A stretch of 64,000 nucleotides of DNA from Ammoniphilus oxalaticus (GTDB taxonomy: Bacteria; Bacillota; Bacilli; Aneurinibacillales; RAOX-1): the NCBI RefSeq assembly GCF_003609605.1, contig NZ_MCHY01000001.1, positions 1-64,000 on the forward strand. Direction: 5' to 3'. The stretch's first letter is position 1. Each line of letters opens with the position of its first letter. A model generated the notes under the pieces. The model had not been told where the DNA came from, searched no databases, and worked only from the letters and a program-made list of their open reading frames with translations. Positions 24,897 to 33,336 of this stretch are shown here, piece by piece. A program made the translations under genes and the position numbers.

Positions 24897-27740
24897 TTCA
24901 AAATCAGGTAAAAGCAGATCTGGGATCTCTTTAACCTCCTCATTTGCTGGCTTCTTTTCAAGTTTCTTTTTTTGGTCCTTTTTAGGGCGAGTAAGTTCCG
25001 TTGAATCAAGAGGCGCGCGTTGGTCATTGTCATCGATTGTTTGATCGTTTGCGATTGTTTCAGATGCTTCCGACTCGTTGCCAGCTACATCGACAGCGGT
25101 CACATAATATAATCCGTCTTTTTTTACTGAGAATGCGCTCTGTTTTGCTTGTTGAGTCACGCCGACTTTAGCAAACGGTTCTCCCATTTGTGAATGATAA
25201 ATACGGTATCCGACAACATCCGCCTCCGTGTTCGCCCTCCACTCTAATTTTCCTTGTGGCTGAATGACAACATTTTGCGGCGGGGTCGGAGGCTTCCCGT
25301 CATCGACTCGCGGATCCTGTTTTTGCGGCAGACGGTCTTCCCAATCGAGTGGTTGAAAAGACATGCGATAGCGTTCTGGATTTTTTGGAAATTGAATGGG
25401 TTCAGGAGATTGGACGCCAACCTTTTCTTGGACCATATCATCTGGCGTTTCATCCTTCGCTAAATATGTTTTTCCATCGTGAATGACAACGCGCGCCGTA
25501 CGATGTTTATCGTCAATTTTTGTCGGCGCGTATTTTTCATTGAAAATTTCGGTGACAACCTTGCCAGTTTTGCGACAAAGCGGGGAGGCAAGCATCCCTG
25601 TATTGCTGCAGATGGAAAGACGCTTGATCCCAGACGGTTGCTTGAATGTGGAGTCGACAGGATAGCTTTGCGGATCAAGCTCAAAAAGACCGTTCATCAC
25701 CTGACTCCAAATTTTTGTTGAACGGGCCGAGCTTGCTTGGGGAAGACGATATGGGATGTCGTATCCGATCCAGACCCCTAACGTTAGTTCAGGCGTGTAC
25801 CCTACAAACCATGAATCGTGATTATCGTTCGTCGTGCCTGTTTTCCCCGCGATGTCTCGCTTCCCTTTGACTGAACGTTGAATTGCCGCGCCCGTCCCTT
25901 CTTGGACAACCGTTCTCATCATATCGGTCATTAAATAGGCGGTTTGTTTGCTAAAAATGGGCTTGGAGTTTGGTCGGTGTTTAAAAATGGTTTCCCCGTT
26001 AGCGTCCACAATTTTATCGATCAAGTACGCATCCTGGAAGACACCCTGATTGGCAAAAACTGAATAGGCATTAGTAATCTCTTCGACCGTCAAGCCTTGC
26101 GTGAGTCCGCCTAACACCCCTGTTTTGGCTTGGAAATCGTTCGTCTTCGGATTATCTTCGGGACTGATGATTGTTGTGACGCCCATTTGTTCAACGAATT
26201 CCAGCGCTTTCGGGATGCCAACTTTTAAATACGTTTTAATCGCGGGAATATTGTAGGACCATTTAAACGCTTCTCGCGCGGTAATTAACCCCTGGAATTT
26301 ATTGTTCCAGTTTGCGGGATAGTGTGGCGCCTTGTTTGTTCCGTTGTCCAATGGCAGCGGCGCGTCATCGATTGCAGAACCGGGTTGCAGCAATCCGAGT
26401 TCAAAGGCGGGGGCATAGGCGGCGATGGGTTTCATCGCTGAACCGGGTTGACGCGGTCGGGTTGTATGATTGACCTGCTGGACGCTAAAGTCGCGTCCGC
26501 CAATAAACCCTAAGATCGCGCCGCTTTTATTTTCAATCAACGTTGCGCCAACTTCCTCTAAAGCGTCTTTAATTTGTTTCGGTTCAGAACCATAATTTAC
26601 TTTATAATTGCGGTTAGGTCCAAAATTGGCTGGATTCTTGCTAATTCGATTCATCATTTCATAAATGTCGCGATCGATTGTTGTATAAATGTGATAGCCG
26701 CCTCGCAAAACTTCTTGTCGTTTATCATCGACTAATTCGCGATATTGTTGGCGTGAGAGATCCGCTTTCGTTCTATTTGGATCCTTTTCAAGTTCCTGAT
26801 CAACGAGAACCCGCGCTGCTCGCTCTTCAATTTCCATCATTAAAAATGGATACCGAGCGTACGCTTTCGGGGCGTTTTTCGCCAAGTTCACTTGGATATC
26901 ATAGTCGAGCGCGTTTTTCATTTCCTTTGCGGTGATATAGCCGTTCTCATGCATTCTCTTTAATACGATCTTTTGCCGTTTCAAACCGGCTTTCAGTCCT
27001 TTTTCCTCAAATGGAATATAACGAGACGGCGCTTGCAACATGCCCGCGATATAGGCGGCTTGCGGGATGTTTAACTGTTTTGCATCGACCCCAAAAATGC
27101 CTCTTGCCGCGGCTTGAACGCCGTATATATTCGTATTGTTGACGCTGCGTCCGAAATACATTTCGTTCATGTAAGCCTCTAGAATTTCTTCTTTAGAAAA
27201 CATTCTTTCCAAGCGAAGCGCCAGCAAGATTTCCTTCGCTTTCCTTTCATGGCTAACGGTTGGTGAAAGGATCGTCTGCTTAATTAATTGCTGGGTTAAA
27301 GAACTTCCGCCTGTTTGAATCGAACTGCCGCGTAACCCCTCTAATGTCGCCCGACTTGTCCCGATTGGATCAATCCCAGGGTGTTTATAAAAATATTTAT
27401 CTTCAGTGGCAATAATGGCATCAATTAAATATTTAGAGACCTCTTCCCTTTTTACAAGGCGACGATCTTGCTCCGCGCGCAATTGTCCAATCGCCTCTTG
27501 ATCGCGAAAATAAGCAAACCCTGTTAGGTGATTGGTAAGGATGTCTCGGCTCATTTCATCATACGAACGAATCAGATCATCTTTGACTAAAGAAGCGATG
27601 TAGCCAGTTGCAGTTGTTACCGAGAAACAGAGGATCATTGCCAGGAACAGTAACGACCACTTGGCGACATTCCAGAGAACTTGTCCAGGCGAGGGTTGGC
27701 GCTTTGCTTTGTTAGGTTGATCGGTATGCATAGTTGTCAA
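24894..27740 (-). CDS. Class A penicillin-binding protein with C-terminal fibronectin III domain
   Basis: Bifunctional cell-wall polymerase. After a short cytoplasmic end and one membrane segment (about residues 25-47) comes a GT51 glycosyltransferase domain (EDKYFYKHPGID, GGSSLTQQLIKQ), then the transpeptidase with S434-A-M-K, S495-Y-N and K633-T-G. A fibronectin type III module follows (WRANTEADVVGYRIYHS) and a Lys/Asp/Glu-rich tail. I choose TTG 27740, six bases after AGGAGG; ATG 27731 is an alternative and the frame extends to 27788 without a site. It lies between acsA and tyrS, where B. subtilis 168 has none. Confidence 0.93.
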   Translation of the reverse strand: MTTMHTDQPNKAKRQPSPGQVLWNVAKWSLLFLAMILCFSVTTATGYIASLVKDDLIRSYDEMSRDILTNHLTGFAYFRDQEAIGQLRAEQDRRLVKREEVSKYLIDAIIATEDKYFYKHPGIDPIGTSRATLEGLRGSSIQTGGSSLTQQLIKQTILSPTVSHERKAKEILLALRLERMFSKEEILEAYMNEMYFGRSVNNTNIYGVQAAARGIFGVDAKQLNIPQAAYIAGMLQAPSRYIPFEEKGLKAGLKRQKIVLKRMHENGYITAKEMKNALDYDIQVNLAKNAPKAYARYPFLMMEIEERAARVLVDQELEKDPNRTKADLSRQQYRELVDDKRQEVLRGGYHIYTTIDRDIYEMMNRISKNPANFGPNRNYKVNYGSEPKQIKDALEEVGATLIENKSGAILGFIGGRDFSVQQVNHTTRPRQPGSAMKPIAAYAPAFELGLLQPGSAIDDAPLPLDNGTNKAPHYPANWNNKFQGLITAREAFKWSYNIPAIKTYLKVGIPKALEFVEQMGVTTIISPEDNPKTNDFQAKTGVLGGLTQGLTVEEITNAYSVFANQGVFQDAYLIDKIVDANGETIFKHRPNSKPIFSKQTAYLMTDMMRTVVQEGTGAAIQRSVKGKRDIAGKTGTTNDNHDSWFVGYTPELTLGVWIGYDIPYRLPQASSARSTKIWSQVMNGLFELDPQSYPVDSTFKQPSGIKRLSICSNTGMLASPLCRKTGKVVTEIFNEKYAPTKIDDKHRTARVVIHDGKTYLAKDETPDDMVQEKVGVQSPEPIQFPKNPERYRMSFQPLDWEDRLPQKQDPRVDDGKPPTPPQNVVIQPQGKLEWRANTEADVVGYRIYHSQMGEPFAKVGVTQQAKQSAFSVKKDGLYYVTAVDVAGNESEASETIANDQTIDDNDQRAPLDSTELTRPKKDQKKKLEKKPANEEVKEIPDLLLPDFE

Positions 27741-27809
27741 CTCATTCCTCCTACACGCTAGAGCGCAAATCTGATGAAAAGAAAACAATATGAATGGATT
27801 AATTGCTTT

Positions 27810-27837
27810 TTGATTATGTTTATGATATGCATATTAT
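27810..27837 (+). promoter_or_regulatory. Promoter of the tyrS T-box transcript
   Basis: TTGATT and TATTAT are 16 bp apart, just upstream of the T-box leader. Confidence 0.5.
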
Positions 27838-27849
27838 AGAGAATTTAAC

Positions 27850-28048
27850 AGAGTAGCGAAGAAGGGATTCAAGTATTTTCTATGATCATGGCTGAAGAGA
27901 GTCGGTGGGTGGTGTGAACCGATCCAGATATAGGAAAGAAATACAACCTGGAGTTACGTGTATGAGTGGAAGAATGGAGCAATCTATTCTTTAATTAGGG
28001 TGGTACCGCGAGACAACACCTCGTCCCTAAGTGGATGAGGTGTTTTTT
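27850..28048 (+). promoter_or_regulatory. T-box riboswitch (tyrosine) with terminator
   Basis: The T-box core AGGGTGGTACCGCG lies near 27997-28010; its TGGT would pair with a discriminator A, as in tRNA-Tyr. The specifier is TAC at 27942-27944 in GAAATACAAC. The terminator is AACACCTC/GAGGTGTT (28015-28044) plus T-run. Uncharged tRNA-Tyr should stabilise the antiterminator and switch tyrS on. Confidence 0.93.
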
Positions 28049-28090
28049 GTTTCCTTTTTTTACTTAAAATATATCTGGAAGGTGAGAATC

Positions 28091-29359
28091 ATGTCGTCAA
28101 GGCTGACTGAAAAAGTACAATTGACAGCAGAACAAGAGCAAGAAGTGGAAAGACAATTAGCGATTATCCGCAGAGGTGTCGCGGAGATCGTGCCAGAGGA
28201 CGAGCTCGCCGCAAAAGTGGTCCGATCGGTGGCGACAGGCAAACCATTAAAGATCAAATTGGGCTTGGACCCGAGCGCGCCAGACTTACATGTGGGTCAT
28301 ACGGTTGTGCTTCATAAATTACGCCAATTCCAAGAATTGGGTCACACCATTCAATTGCTGATCGGAGATTTTACGGGTCAAATCGGTGATCCGTCAGGTC
28401 GTTCTGAGACACGTAAGCCGTTAACGGAAGAAGATGTGAAACGAAATGCGCAAACGTATGTGGACCAATTCGCAAAAGTAATGGATGTCAGCAAATTGGA
28501 AGTGTATTACAATAGCGCCTGGCTAGCCTCGTTGAATTTTGCCGATGTTGTTCGTCTCGCTGCGAAATCGACCGTTGCTCGCATGTTAGAGCGTGATGAC
28601 TTTTCCAAACGTTACCAGACGAACCAGCCGATCAGCATCCATGAATTTTTCTATCCTTTAATGCAAGGCTACGATTCCGTCGCGTTAGAAAGCGATATTG
28701 AGTTGGGCGGAACAGATCAAAAATTCAACTTGTTGATGGGGCGTCAACTACAACGTGAATATGGAAAAGAGGAACAGGTCGCGATCATGATGCCATTGTT
28801 AGAGGGGTTGGATGGCGTTCAAAAAATGAGCAAGAGCTTAGGCAACTACATCGGGATCGCTGAACAGCCGCAAGAAATCTACGGCAAGACGATGTCCGTG
28901 CCTGACGAGTTAATGGTCAAGTATTATGAATTAGTGACAGATTTGACGAATGAAGAAATTGCTACCTTGCGTCAAGGGATTGAGGATGGCTCGGTTCACC
29001 CGAGAGACGCGAAAATGAACTTAGCGAAGCGATTCGTCGATATGTTTTACGGGGAACAAGAGGCCCAAGCAGCGGAAGAACAATTCAAACGTGTTTTCCA
29101 GCAAAGGGCATTGCCGACGGACATTCCAACAGTGAACATTGCCACGGCTGACTTAGAAAACAATCAGATTTGGGTTGTGAAGTTGTTGCAAGACTTGTCT
29201 CTCACTGCATCTTCTGGGGAAGCAAGACGGATGATTCAACAAGGAGCAGTCCGAATTAACGAACAACGGATCGAAGATGTACAGGAGCAAGTTACTGTTG
29301 AACAAGATATGGTCGTGCAAGTGGGTAGAAGGAAGTTCGCGAAAGTTTCTTTAGAATAA
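28091..29359 (+). CDS. tyrS: Tyrosyl-tRNA synthetase
   Basis: Charges tRNA-Tyr. Class I synthetase with HVGH at residues 67-70 and KMSKS in the second half of the catalytic domain, followed by a C-terminal S4 RNA-binding domain (ASSGEARRMIQQGAVRIN). 422 residues, equal to B. subtilis TyrS. The start at ATG 28091 follows GGAAGGTGAG; the frame is open back to 28031 through the T-box terminator. Controlled by the upstream T-box. Confidence 0.97.
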   Translation: MSSRLTEKVQLTAEQEQEVERQLAIIRRGVAEIVPEDELAAKVVRSVATGKPLKIKLGLDPSAPDLHVGHTVVLHKLRQFQELGHTIQLLIGDFTGQIGDPSGRSETRKPLTEEDVKRNAQTYVDQFAKVMDVSKLEVYYNSAWLASLNFADVVRLAAKSTVARMLERDDFSKRYQTNQPISIHEFFYPLMQGYDSVALESDIELGGTDQKFNLLMGRQLQREYGKEEQVAIMMPLLEGLDGVQKMSKSLGNYIGIAEQPQEIYGKTMSVPDELMVKYYELVTDLTNEEIATLRQGIEDGSVHPRDAKMNLAKRFVDMFYGEQEAQAAEEQFKRVFQQRALPTDIPTVNIATADLENNQIWVVKLLQDLSLTASSGEARRMIQQGAVRINEQRIEDVQEQVTVEQDMVVQVGRRKFAKVSLE

Positions 29360-29418
29360 GGGAAAGAGGCCGCATGTTATAGAACTACGCGATCTGATGT
29401 GTAATGCAATTCCAAGGA

Positions 29419-29449
29419 GATGACTCTCAACGTTGAGTGTCATCTTTTT
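29419..29449 (+). terminator. Terminator of tyrS
   Basis: A near-perfect palindrome, GATGACTCTCAA with its partner TTGAGTGTCATC, then five T. Confidence 0.85.
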
Positions 29450-29591
29450 CATTTATAATACGCCATCTAATTCTTCGCCACTTCAATCGCTCATATATCG
29501 CATACTCAATATTTTTTAGGGGGATCCCTATGGTCAGAACTTATCAATCGGCTTATACTGAAGATTAAGCTTAACTTTTAAAAAAACGGAT

Positions 29592-30665
29592 TTGGACAGG
29601 GTGTGTTTACTCGTGTTAATCAAAGGGAGTTTCAAAAGAATTGAGCCAACAGCCGCCGCGATTATTATGGCAAACGGGATTTTCTTAATCGGCGCGATTG
29701 AAGCCTTTCCATTTTTGAACGATCGGTTAGGAAAAATTTTAGCGTTTCTTTTATTGATTTCCTGGATTGTCATCTATATCAGATTATCTGTCCAGTTTTT
29801 CCATCATCAATTCTTAATTCCATTTTTGAAAAATCCAATTCATTCGTTTGCAATGGGGACATGGATTGCGGGTGTATCCGTTTTATGTAATGTATTTCTT
29901 AAATATTATCCGAGCATGATCATAGTCACGCAAGCGATGGCTCTTATCAATACATTGTTATGGGTGTTCTTTTTAACGATGTGCTTTTATAATTTTAAAC
30001 AAATCTTGTTCAACGATCAAAAATATCCCGTTCATGGCATATTATTGCTATCCACGGTGGGAACGCAATCCATCATCGTTTTATTAAACAATGTTTTCTT
30101 TCAGTTGCCGATGATGGTGTCTAGCTTGATTATTACATTAGGGTTCCTCTTTTACCTGATTGGAGCTAGCTTGATTGTAAATAGGTATGCGTTGAAACGA
30201 GGATGGACACTTGTTGATGATTGGGCAAATACGAATTGTATTCTTCATGGCGCCCTATCAATTACAGGATTAGCGATTGTATCATCAAATACTTTTACAT
30301 CCGCGTTTGTTGCTGTTTTGTGGGTCGTTATATTTATTTTGTTAGTGATTGTTGAAACAATCGAAATCTTTCGAGCGGTCCTTCGGGTTAAGCGGTATGG
30401 ATGGAATAAAGGATTGTTTAATTACCATATTACACAATGGTCGCGGAACTTTACCTTTGGTATGTTCTATGCATTTACATTATTTGTACACAAAAACCCG
30501 TCTTACGTTATTCCTGTCCCATTACAAGCTTTTCAAGTTCAATTTTTGTCGTTTTGGTCGGTGATCGTCTTACTGACTCTGTTAGGACAAATCGGCGTGT
30601 ATCTCAAATACCGCCTTGAAAAACGAGCTTTATGGGCAAAGATGTCTCGTTCAATCTCGGGTTAG
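29592..30665 (+). CDS. Polytopic membrane protein resembling the TDT/SLAC1 anion channel superfamily
   Basis: About ten membrane segments over 357 residues. NPIHSFAMGTWIAG near residue 80 and HITQWSRNFTFGMFYAF near 285 recall the HP..SF..GT and W.SFTFPLG blocks of tellurite-resistance/dicarboxylate transporter (TehA, SLAC1) proteins, so transport of a small anion is plausible. The match is partial and made by eye. The TTG at 29592 has no clear ribosome site; GTG at 29601 or 29613 are alternatives. Single gene between terminators, in the gap between tyrS and rpsD. Confidence 0.55.
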   Translation: MDRVCLLVLIKGSFKRIEPTAAAIIMANGIFLIGAIEAFPFLNDRLGKILAFLLLISWIVIYIRLSVQFFHHQFLIPFLKNPIHSFAMGTWIAGVSVLCNVFLKYYPSMIIVTQAMALINTLLWVFFLTMCFYNFKQILFNDQKYPVHGILLLSTVGTQSIIVLLNNVFFQLPMMVSSLIITLGFLFYLIGASLIVNRYALKRGWTLVDDWANTNCILHGALSITGLAIVSSNTFTSAFVAVLWVVIFILLVIVETIEIFRAVLRVKRYGWNKGLFNYHITQWSRNFTFGMFYAFTLFVHKNPSYVIPVPLQAFQVQFLSFWSVIVLLTLLGQIGVYLKYRLEKRALWAKMSRSISG

Positions 30666-30680
30666 TGAGCGTAAAATAAG

Positions 30681-30720
30681 AAAAGCCCCAAACCTTTTTT
30701 AATAAAAGGTTTGGGGCTTT
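30681..30720. terminator. Bidirectional terminator
   Basis: AAAGCCCCAAACCTTTT pairs with its complement AAAAGGTTTGGGGCTTT; serves the TDT-like gene and rpsD, which converge here. Confidence 0.9.
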
Positions 30721-30747
30721 GTTCATCGCTAATGAATCATCTAGCTA

Positions 30748-31344
30748 TTAACGCGAGTAGAACTCGACGATAAACGTTTCGTTGATTTCCGCTGAAAGCT
30801 CTTCGCGTTCAGGAAGACGAATATATGTGCCTTCTACTTTGTTCTCATCGTAGCTTAAATAGCTAGGCAAGAACACACGAGCGGCTAGCGCGTCTTTCAC
30901 AACGTCAAGGTTACGGCTTCTTTCGCGAAGACCGATTACATCGCCAGGTTGCACACGGTAAGAAGGAATATCTACTTTCTTTCCGTTAACAAGCACATGA
31001 CCGTGAGCGACTAATTGACGAGCAGCTGGACGGCTTGATCCGAATCCGATGCGGTAGACAAGGTTGTCCAAACGGGATTCTAGCATGATCATAAAGTTAG
31101 TACCAGCAACGCCAGGCATTTTGGAAGCTTGCGTGAACAATTTACGGAAAGGTTTTTCAGTCATTCCGTACATGTGACGAAGCTTTTGCTTTTCTTGTAG
31201 CTGAAGTCCGTACTCACTCAATTTACGACGGTTTTGTCCATGTTGTCCAGGAGGATAGTTACGTTTAATGTCTTTTCCTGTGCCATCTAAAGAAATACCC
31301 AGACGACGAGCTAATTTGTGTTTTGGTCCTGTATAACGAGCCAT
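30748..31344 (-). CDS. rpsD: 30S ribosomal protein S4
   Basis: Primary 16S rRNA-binding protein and assembly initiator. [16 protein letters not shown] start, S4 RNA-binding domain around [17 protein letters not shown], and the TFIVEFYSR end are all typical; 198 residues. No zinc cysteine cluster (C- form). In Bacillus S4 represses its own mRNA through a leader; a leader of similar position and size is present (31345-31545). Location beside tyrS matches B. subtilis. Confidence 0.98.
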   Translation of the reverse strand: MARYTGPKHKLARRLGISLDGTGKDIKRNYPPGQHGQNRRKLSEYGLQLQEKQKLRHMYGMTEKPFRKLFTQASKMPGVAGTNFMIMLESRLDNLVYRIGFGSSRPAARQLVAHGHVLVNGKKVDIPSYRVQPGDVIGLRERSRNLDVVKDALAARVFLPSYLSYDENKVEGTYIRLPEREELSAEINETFIVEFYSR

Positions 31345-31545
31345 TTTTTCATTACTCCTTTATTATAGATTTTCAGGTGTTCACTTCCAGTAAGTTAGTT
31401 TACTCTTTATCTCATGTACGTCAGACGGTAGCGTTTCCGCAACATGTACCATAGCATTGTGCAGCCGCAGACACTATGGGAATAAACTAAAGAGGGTCCC
31501 TTACTGTTTTTACCTAAAATCATTGCTACCCTAAAAAATGCACAT
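31345..31545 (-). promoter_or_regulatory. Probable S4 autoregulatory leader of rpsD
   Basis: About 200 bases upstream of rpsD, rich in GC pairs, contain AGGGACCC and a GTTTATTCCCATAGTGTCTGC block, then paired arms CATGTTGCGG and its neighbours. Bacillus rpsD leaders are known to fold into a pseudoknotted S4-binding element; this identification rests on position and general appearance. Confidence 0.55.
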
Positions 31546-31675
31546 AAGATATATTATATATTTTCATTCGGTAAAGTCAAGGTTTGTCCGATCAATCTTG
31601 CCGCGAAGTGGTGAAACTAAACGTTTCATCGCATATAATAGGGTTATTAACATCGGAGAGATAATAAAGGGGTAG

Positions 31676-32302
31676 ATGAAGGTGACGCATTTTTATTTGA
31701 TTCGGCACGGGGAAACAGACTGGAACCATCTGAAAAAACTGCAAGGACATACCGATATCCCATTGAATGAAAGCGGGATAAAGCAGGCCAAACGGATCGC
31801 AAAACGGTTGGCGACAACACCGATCGATCACTTTTATTCAAGCGATTTAAAACGGGCAAAGCGGACTGCGCAAGAAATTGTAAGATATCACGATTTGAAG
31901 CCTGTGTTGCAAGCTGAAGAATTTCGAGAGCGTTGTTACGGAGAATGGGAAGGGTTGCATTGGGACCAAATACCAAAACTATATCCAGGTTACGGCGGCG
32001 GACGACCGCTTGGCGGCGAATTTGGAATTGAAACATACGAAGCGATGCAACAAAGAGGGATGTCCAAGTTGACGGAATTGATCGGGGCGCATCCGAATCA
32101 ACATATTGCGATTATTAGTCACGGCGGATTTATTAATTCCATTTTACATTTAATTAGCGACGGGGAAGTGGGGACGGGGAAGACAAAAATATTGAACACT
32201 TCCTTAAATCATATCTCTTATGAAGCGGGAAAATGGGACATTCATACGATTAATGATTGCGCTCATCTTGAGTTCGGGGAGAAGAAAAACGACGGCTTGT
32301 AG
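31676..32302 (+). CDS. Histidine phosphatase family protein (PGAM-like)
   Basis: Phosphohydrolase or mutase of the branch-1 histidine phosphatase superfamily. The phosphorylated histidine lies in FYLIRHGETDWN at residue 11; the second histidine lies in IISHGGFINS; E in RERCYGEWEG is the acid. 208 residues, shorter than phosphoglycerate mutase, so a phosphatase (for example of sugar phosphates or alpha-ribazole phosphate) is more likely. ATG 31676 follows AAAGGGG. The stop overlaps a terminator stem. Confidence 0.9.
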   Translation: MKVTHFYLIRHGETDWNHLKKLQGHTDIPLNESGIKQAKRIAKRLATTPIDHFYSSDLKRAKRTAQEIVRYHDLKPVLQAEEFRERCYGEWEGLHWDQIPKLYPGYGGGRPLGGEFGIETYEAMQQRGMSKLTELIGAHPNQHIAIISHGGFINSILHLISDGEVGTGKTKILNTSLNHISYEAGKWDIHTINDCAHLEFGEKKNDGL

Positions 32303-32323
32303 TTTCTACAGCCGCTTTTTTTT
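32293..32323 (+). terminator. Terminator of the histidine phosphatase gene
   Basis: CGGCTTGTAG pairs with CTACAGCCG around TTT, then CTTTTTTTTT. The stem includes the stop codon. Confidence 0.8.
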
Positions 32324-32407
32324 ACGCATTGCCACACGCCCCGTGATAGAATAGAAGGAAGTAATTTCTATCCTTTTGTAGTGAGCATGATTAGGAGGGA
32401 TTGGATC

Positions 32408-33034
32408 GTGAGGAAGCCTGTCAATCGCACAAAAGTACATATTGCGCAAGCGGCTATCGAACTTTTTTCTAGACAAGGCTTTGGGAGTACATCGATTCGA
32501 GAAATTGCCCAAAAGGCAAACGTCAATTCAGCCTTGATTAGTTACCACTTTAAAAATAAACAGGGTGTTTTGGAAATGATTATGATTGAATATTTCGAAA
32601 ACCTCTTTGAACGATTTGCTGTCCAGCGAATCGAACGGACAACAGAGGCGTTCAATTATTTTGACGAACTGATGAAGATAGTTCAACTACTAATCCGTTA
32701 TCAGTGTGAACACATAAAGGTGACGCGGATGATTCAGCGGGAACTGAGTGTGGATTCCACGCTCGTGCGCGAAGTAATGAGCACCTATATCGCGAAACTG
32801 AAAGCCTTGTTTACTTCACTTGCAGATGAAGGGATTTCAGCTGGACAATTTCGCGCGGATCTAAACCAAGACATGAAGTTGATTCACGTCTTAAGTAGCA
32901 TTTTCTTTCCTTATTTTAATCCGCAAATCATCCGCGAGGTTTTCTATGTGGATCCGATGTCGGAGGAGTATATTGAAACGTATATTCAGTATTTAGCCAA
33001 TATTTGGCGAAGTCAGTTTGTTCGAGAGAATTAA
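32408..33034 (+). CDS. refZ: TetR-family regulator RefZ (YttP)
   Basis: In B. subtilis RefZ binds chromosomal sites near the poles and helps position FtsZ at sporulation. N-terminal TetR helix-turn-helix: AAIELFSRQGF, then TSIREIAQKANVNSALISYHF. GTG 32408 is preceded by AGGAGGG at eight bases, giving 208 residues, almost the same as RefZ; an ATG-like extension to 32381 covers the ribosome site. Assignment rests mainly on synteny (rpsD upstream, EzrA-like gene downstream) and length, since TetR proteins look alike. Confidence 0.8.
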   Translation: MRKPVNRTKVHIAQAAIELFSRQGFGSTSIREIAQKANVNSALISYHFKNKQGVLEMIMIEYFENLFERFAVQRIERTTEAFNYFDELMKIVQLLIRYQCEHIKVTRMIQRELSVDSTLVREVMSTYIAKLKALFTSLADEGISAGQFRADLNQDMKLIHVLSSIFFPYFNPQIIREVFYVDPMSEEYIETYIQYLANIWRSQFVREN

Positions 33035-33157
33035 ATTCCCTTTCCTAAAATTGGTGAAAGTGTGGTTGCTCGCGTTTTTAGGACTGTTTTTAGCGAGTTA
33101 GCTCGAAGAACTGGACCGTTTTAGGGTTGCGGAATGAAATAATGACGAATTTTGTTG

Positions 33158-33189
33158 AAAAAGTTTCTGTTTAAGCAGGAACTTTTTTT
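33158..33189 (+). terminator. Probable terminator after refZ
   Basis: AAAGTTTCTG pairs with CAGGAACTTT (one G-T pair) around TTTAAG, followed by T-rich sequence. Apart from this and the promoter below, the 300 bases between refZ and the next gene show nothing further. Confidence 0.7.
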
Positions 33190-33255
33190 ACTTTTCAAGA
33201 ACTATTACTAGTAGGAGACATTTTACTTTTAAAATACGATTGTAAAAAACTATAT

Positions 33256-33285
33256 TTGTTCTGCCTATGAAGGTTCTGATAAAAT
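33256..33285 (+). promoter_or_regulatory. Promoter of the EzrA-like gene
   Basis: TTGTTC and TAAAAT are 18 bp apart with an extended -10 TGA before the hexamer. Confidence 0.5.
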
Positions 33286-33336
33286 GAGTTTGCTAGAATA
33301 GACAATACACTTGACTGGAATGAGGAGAATTAGTTG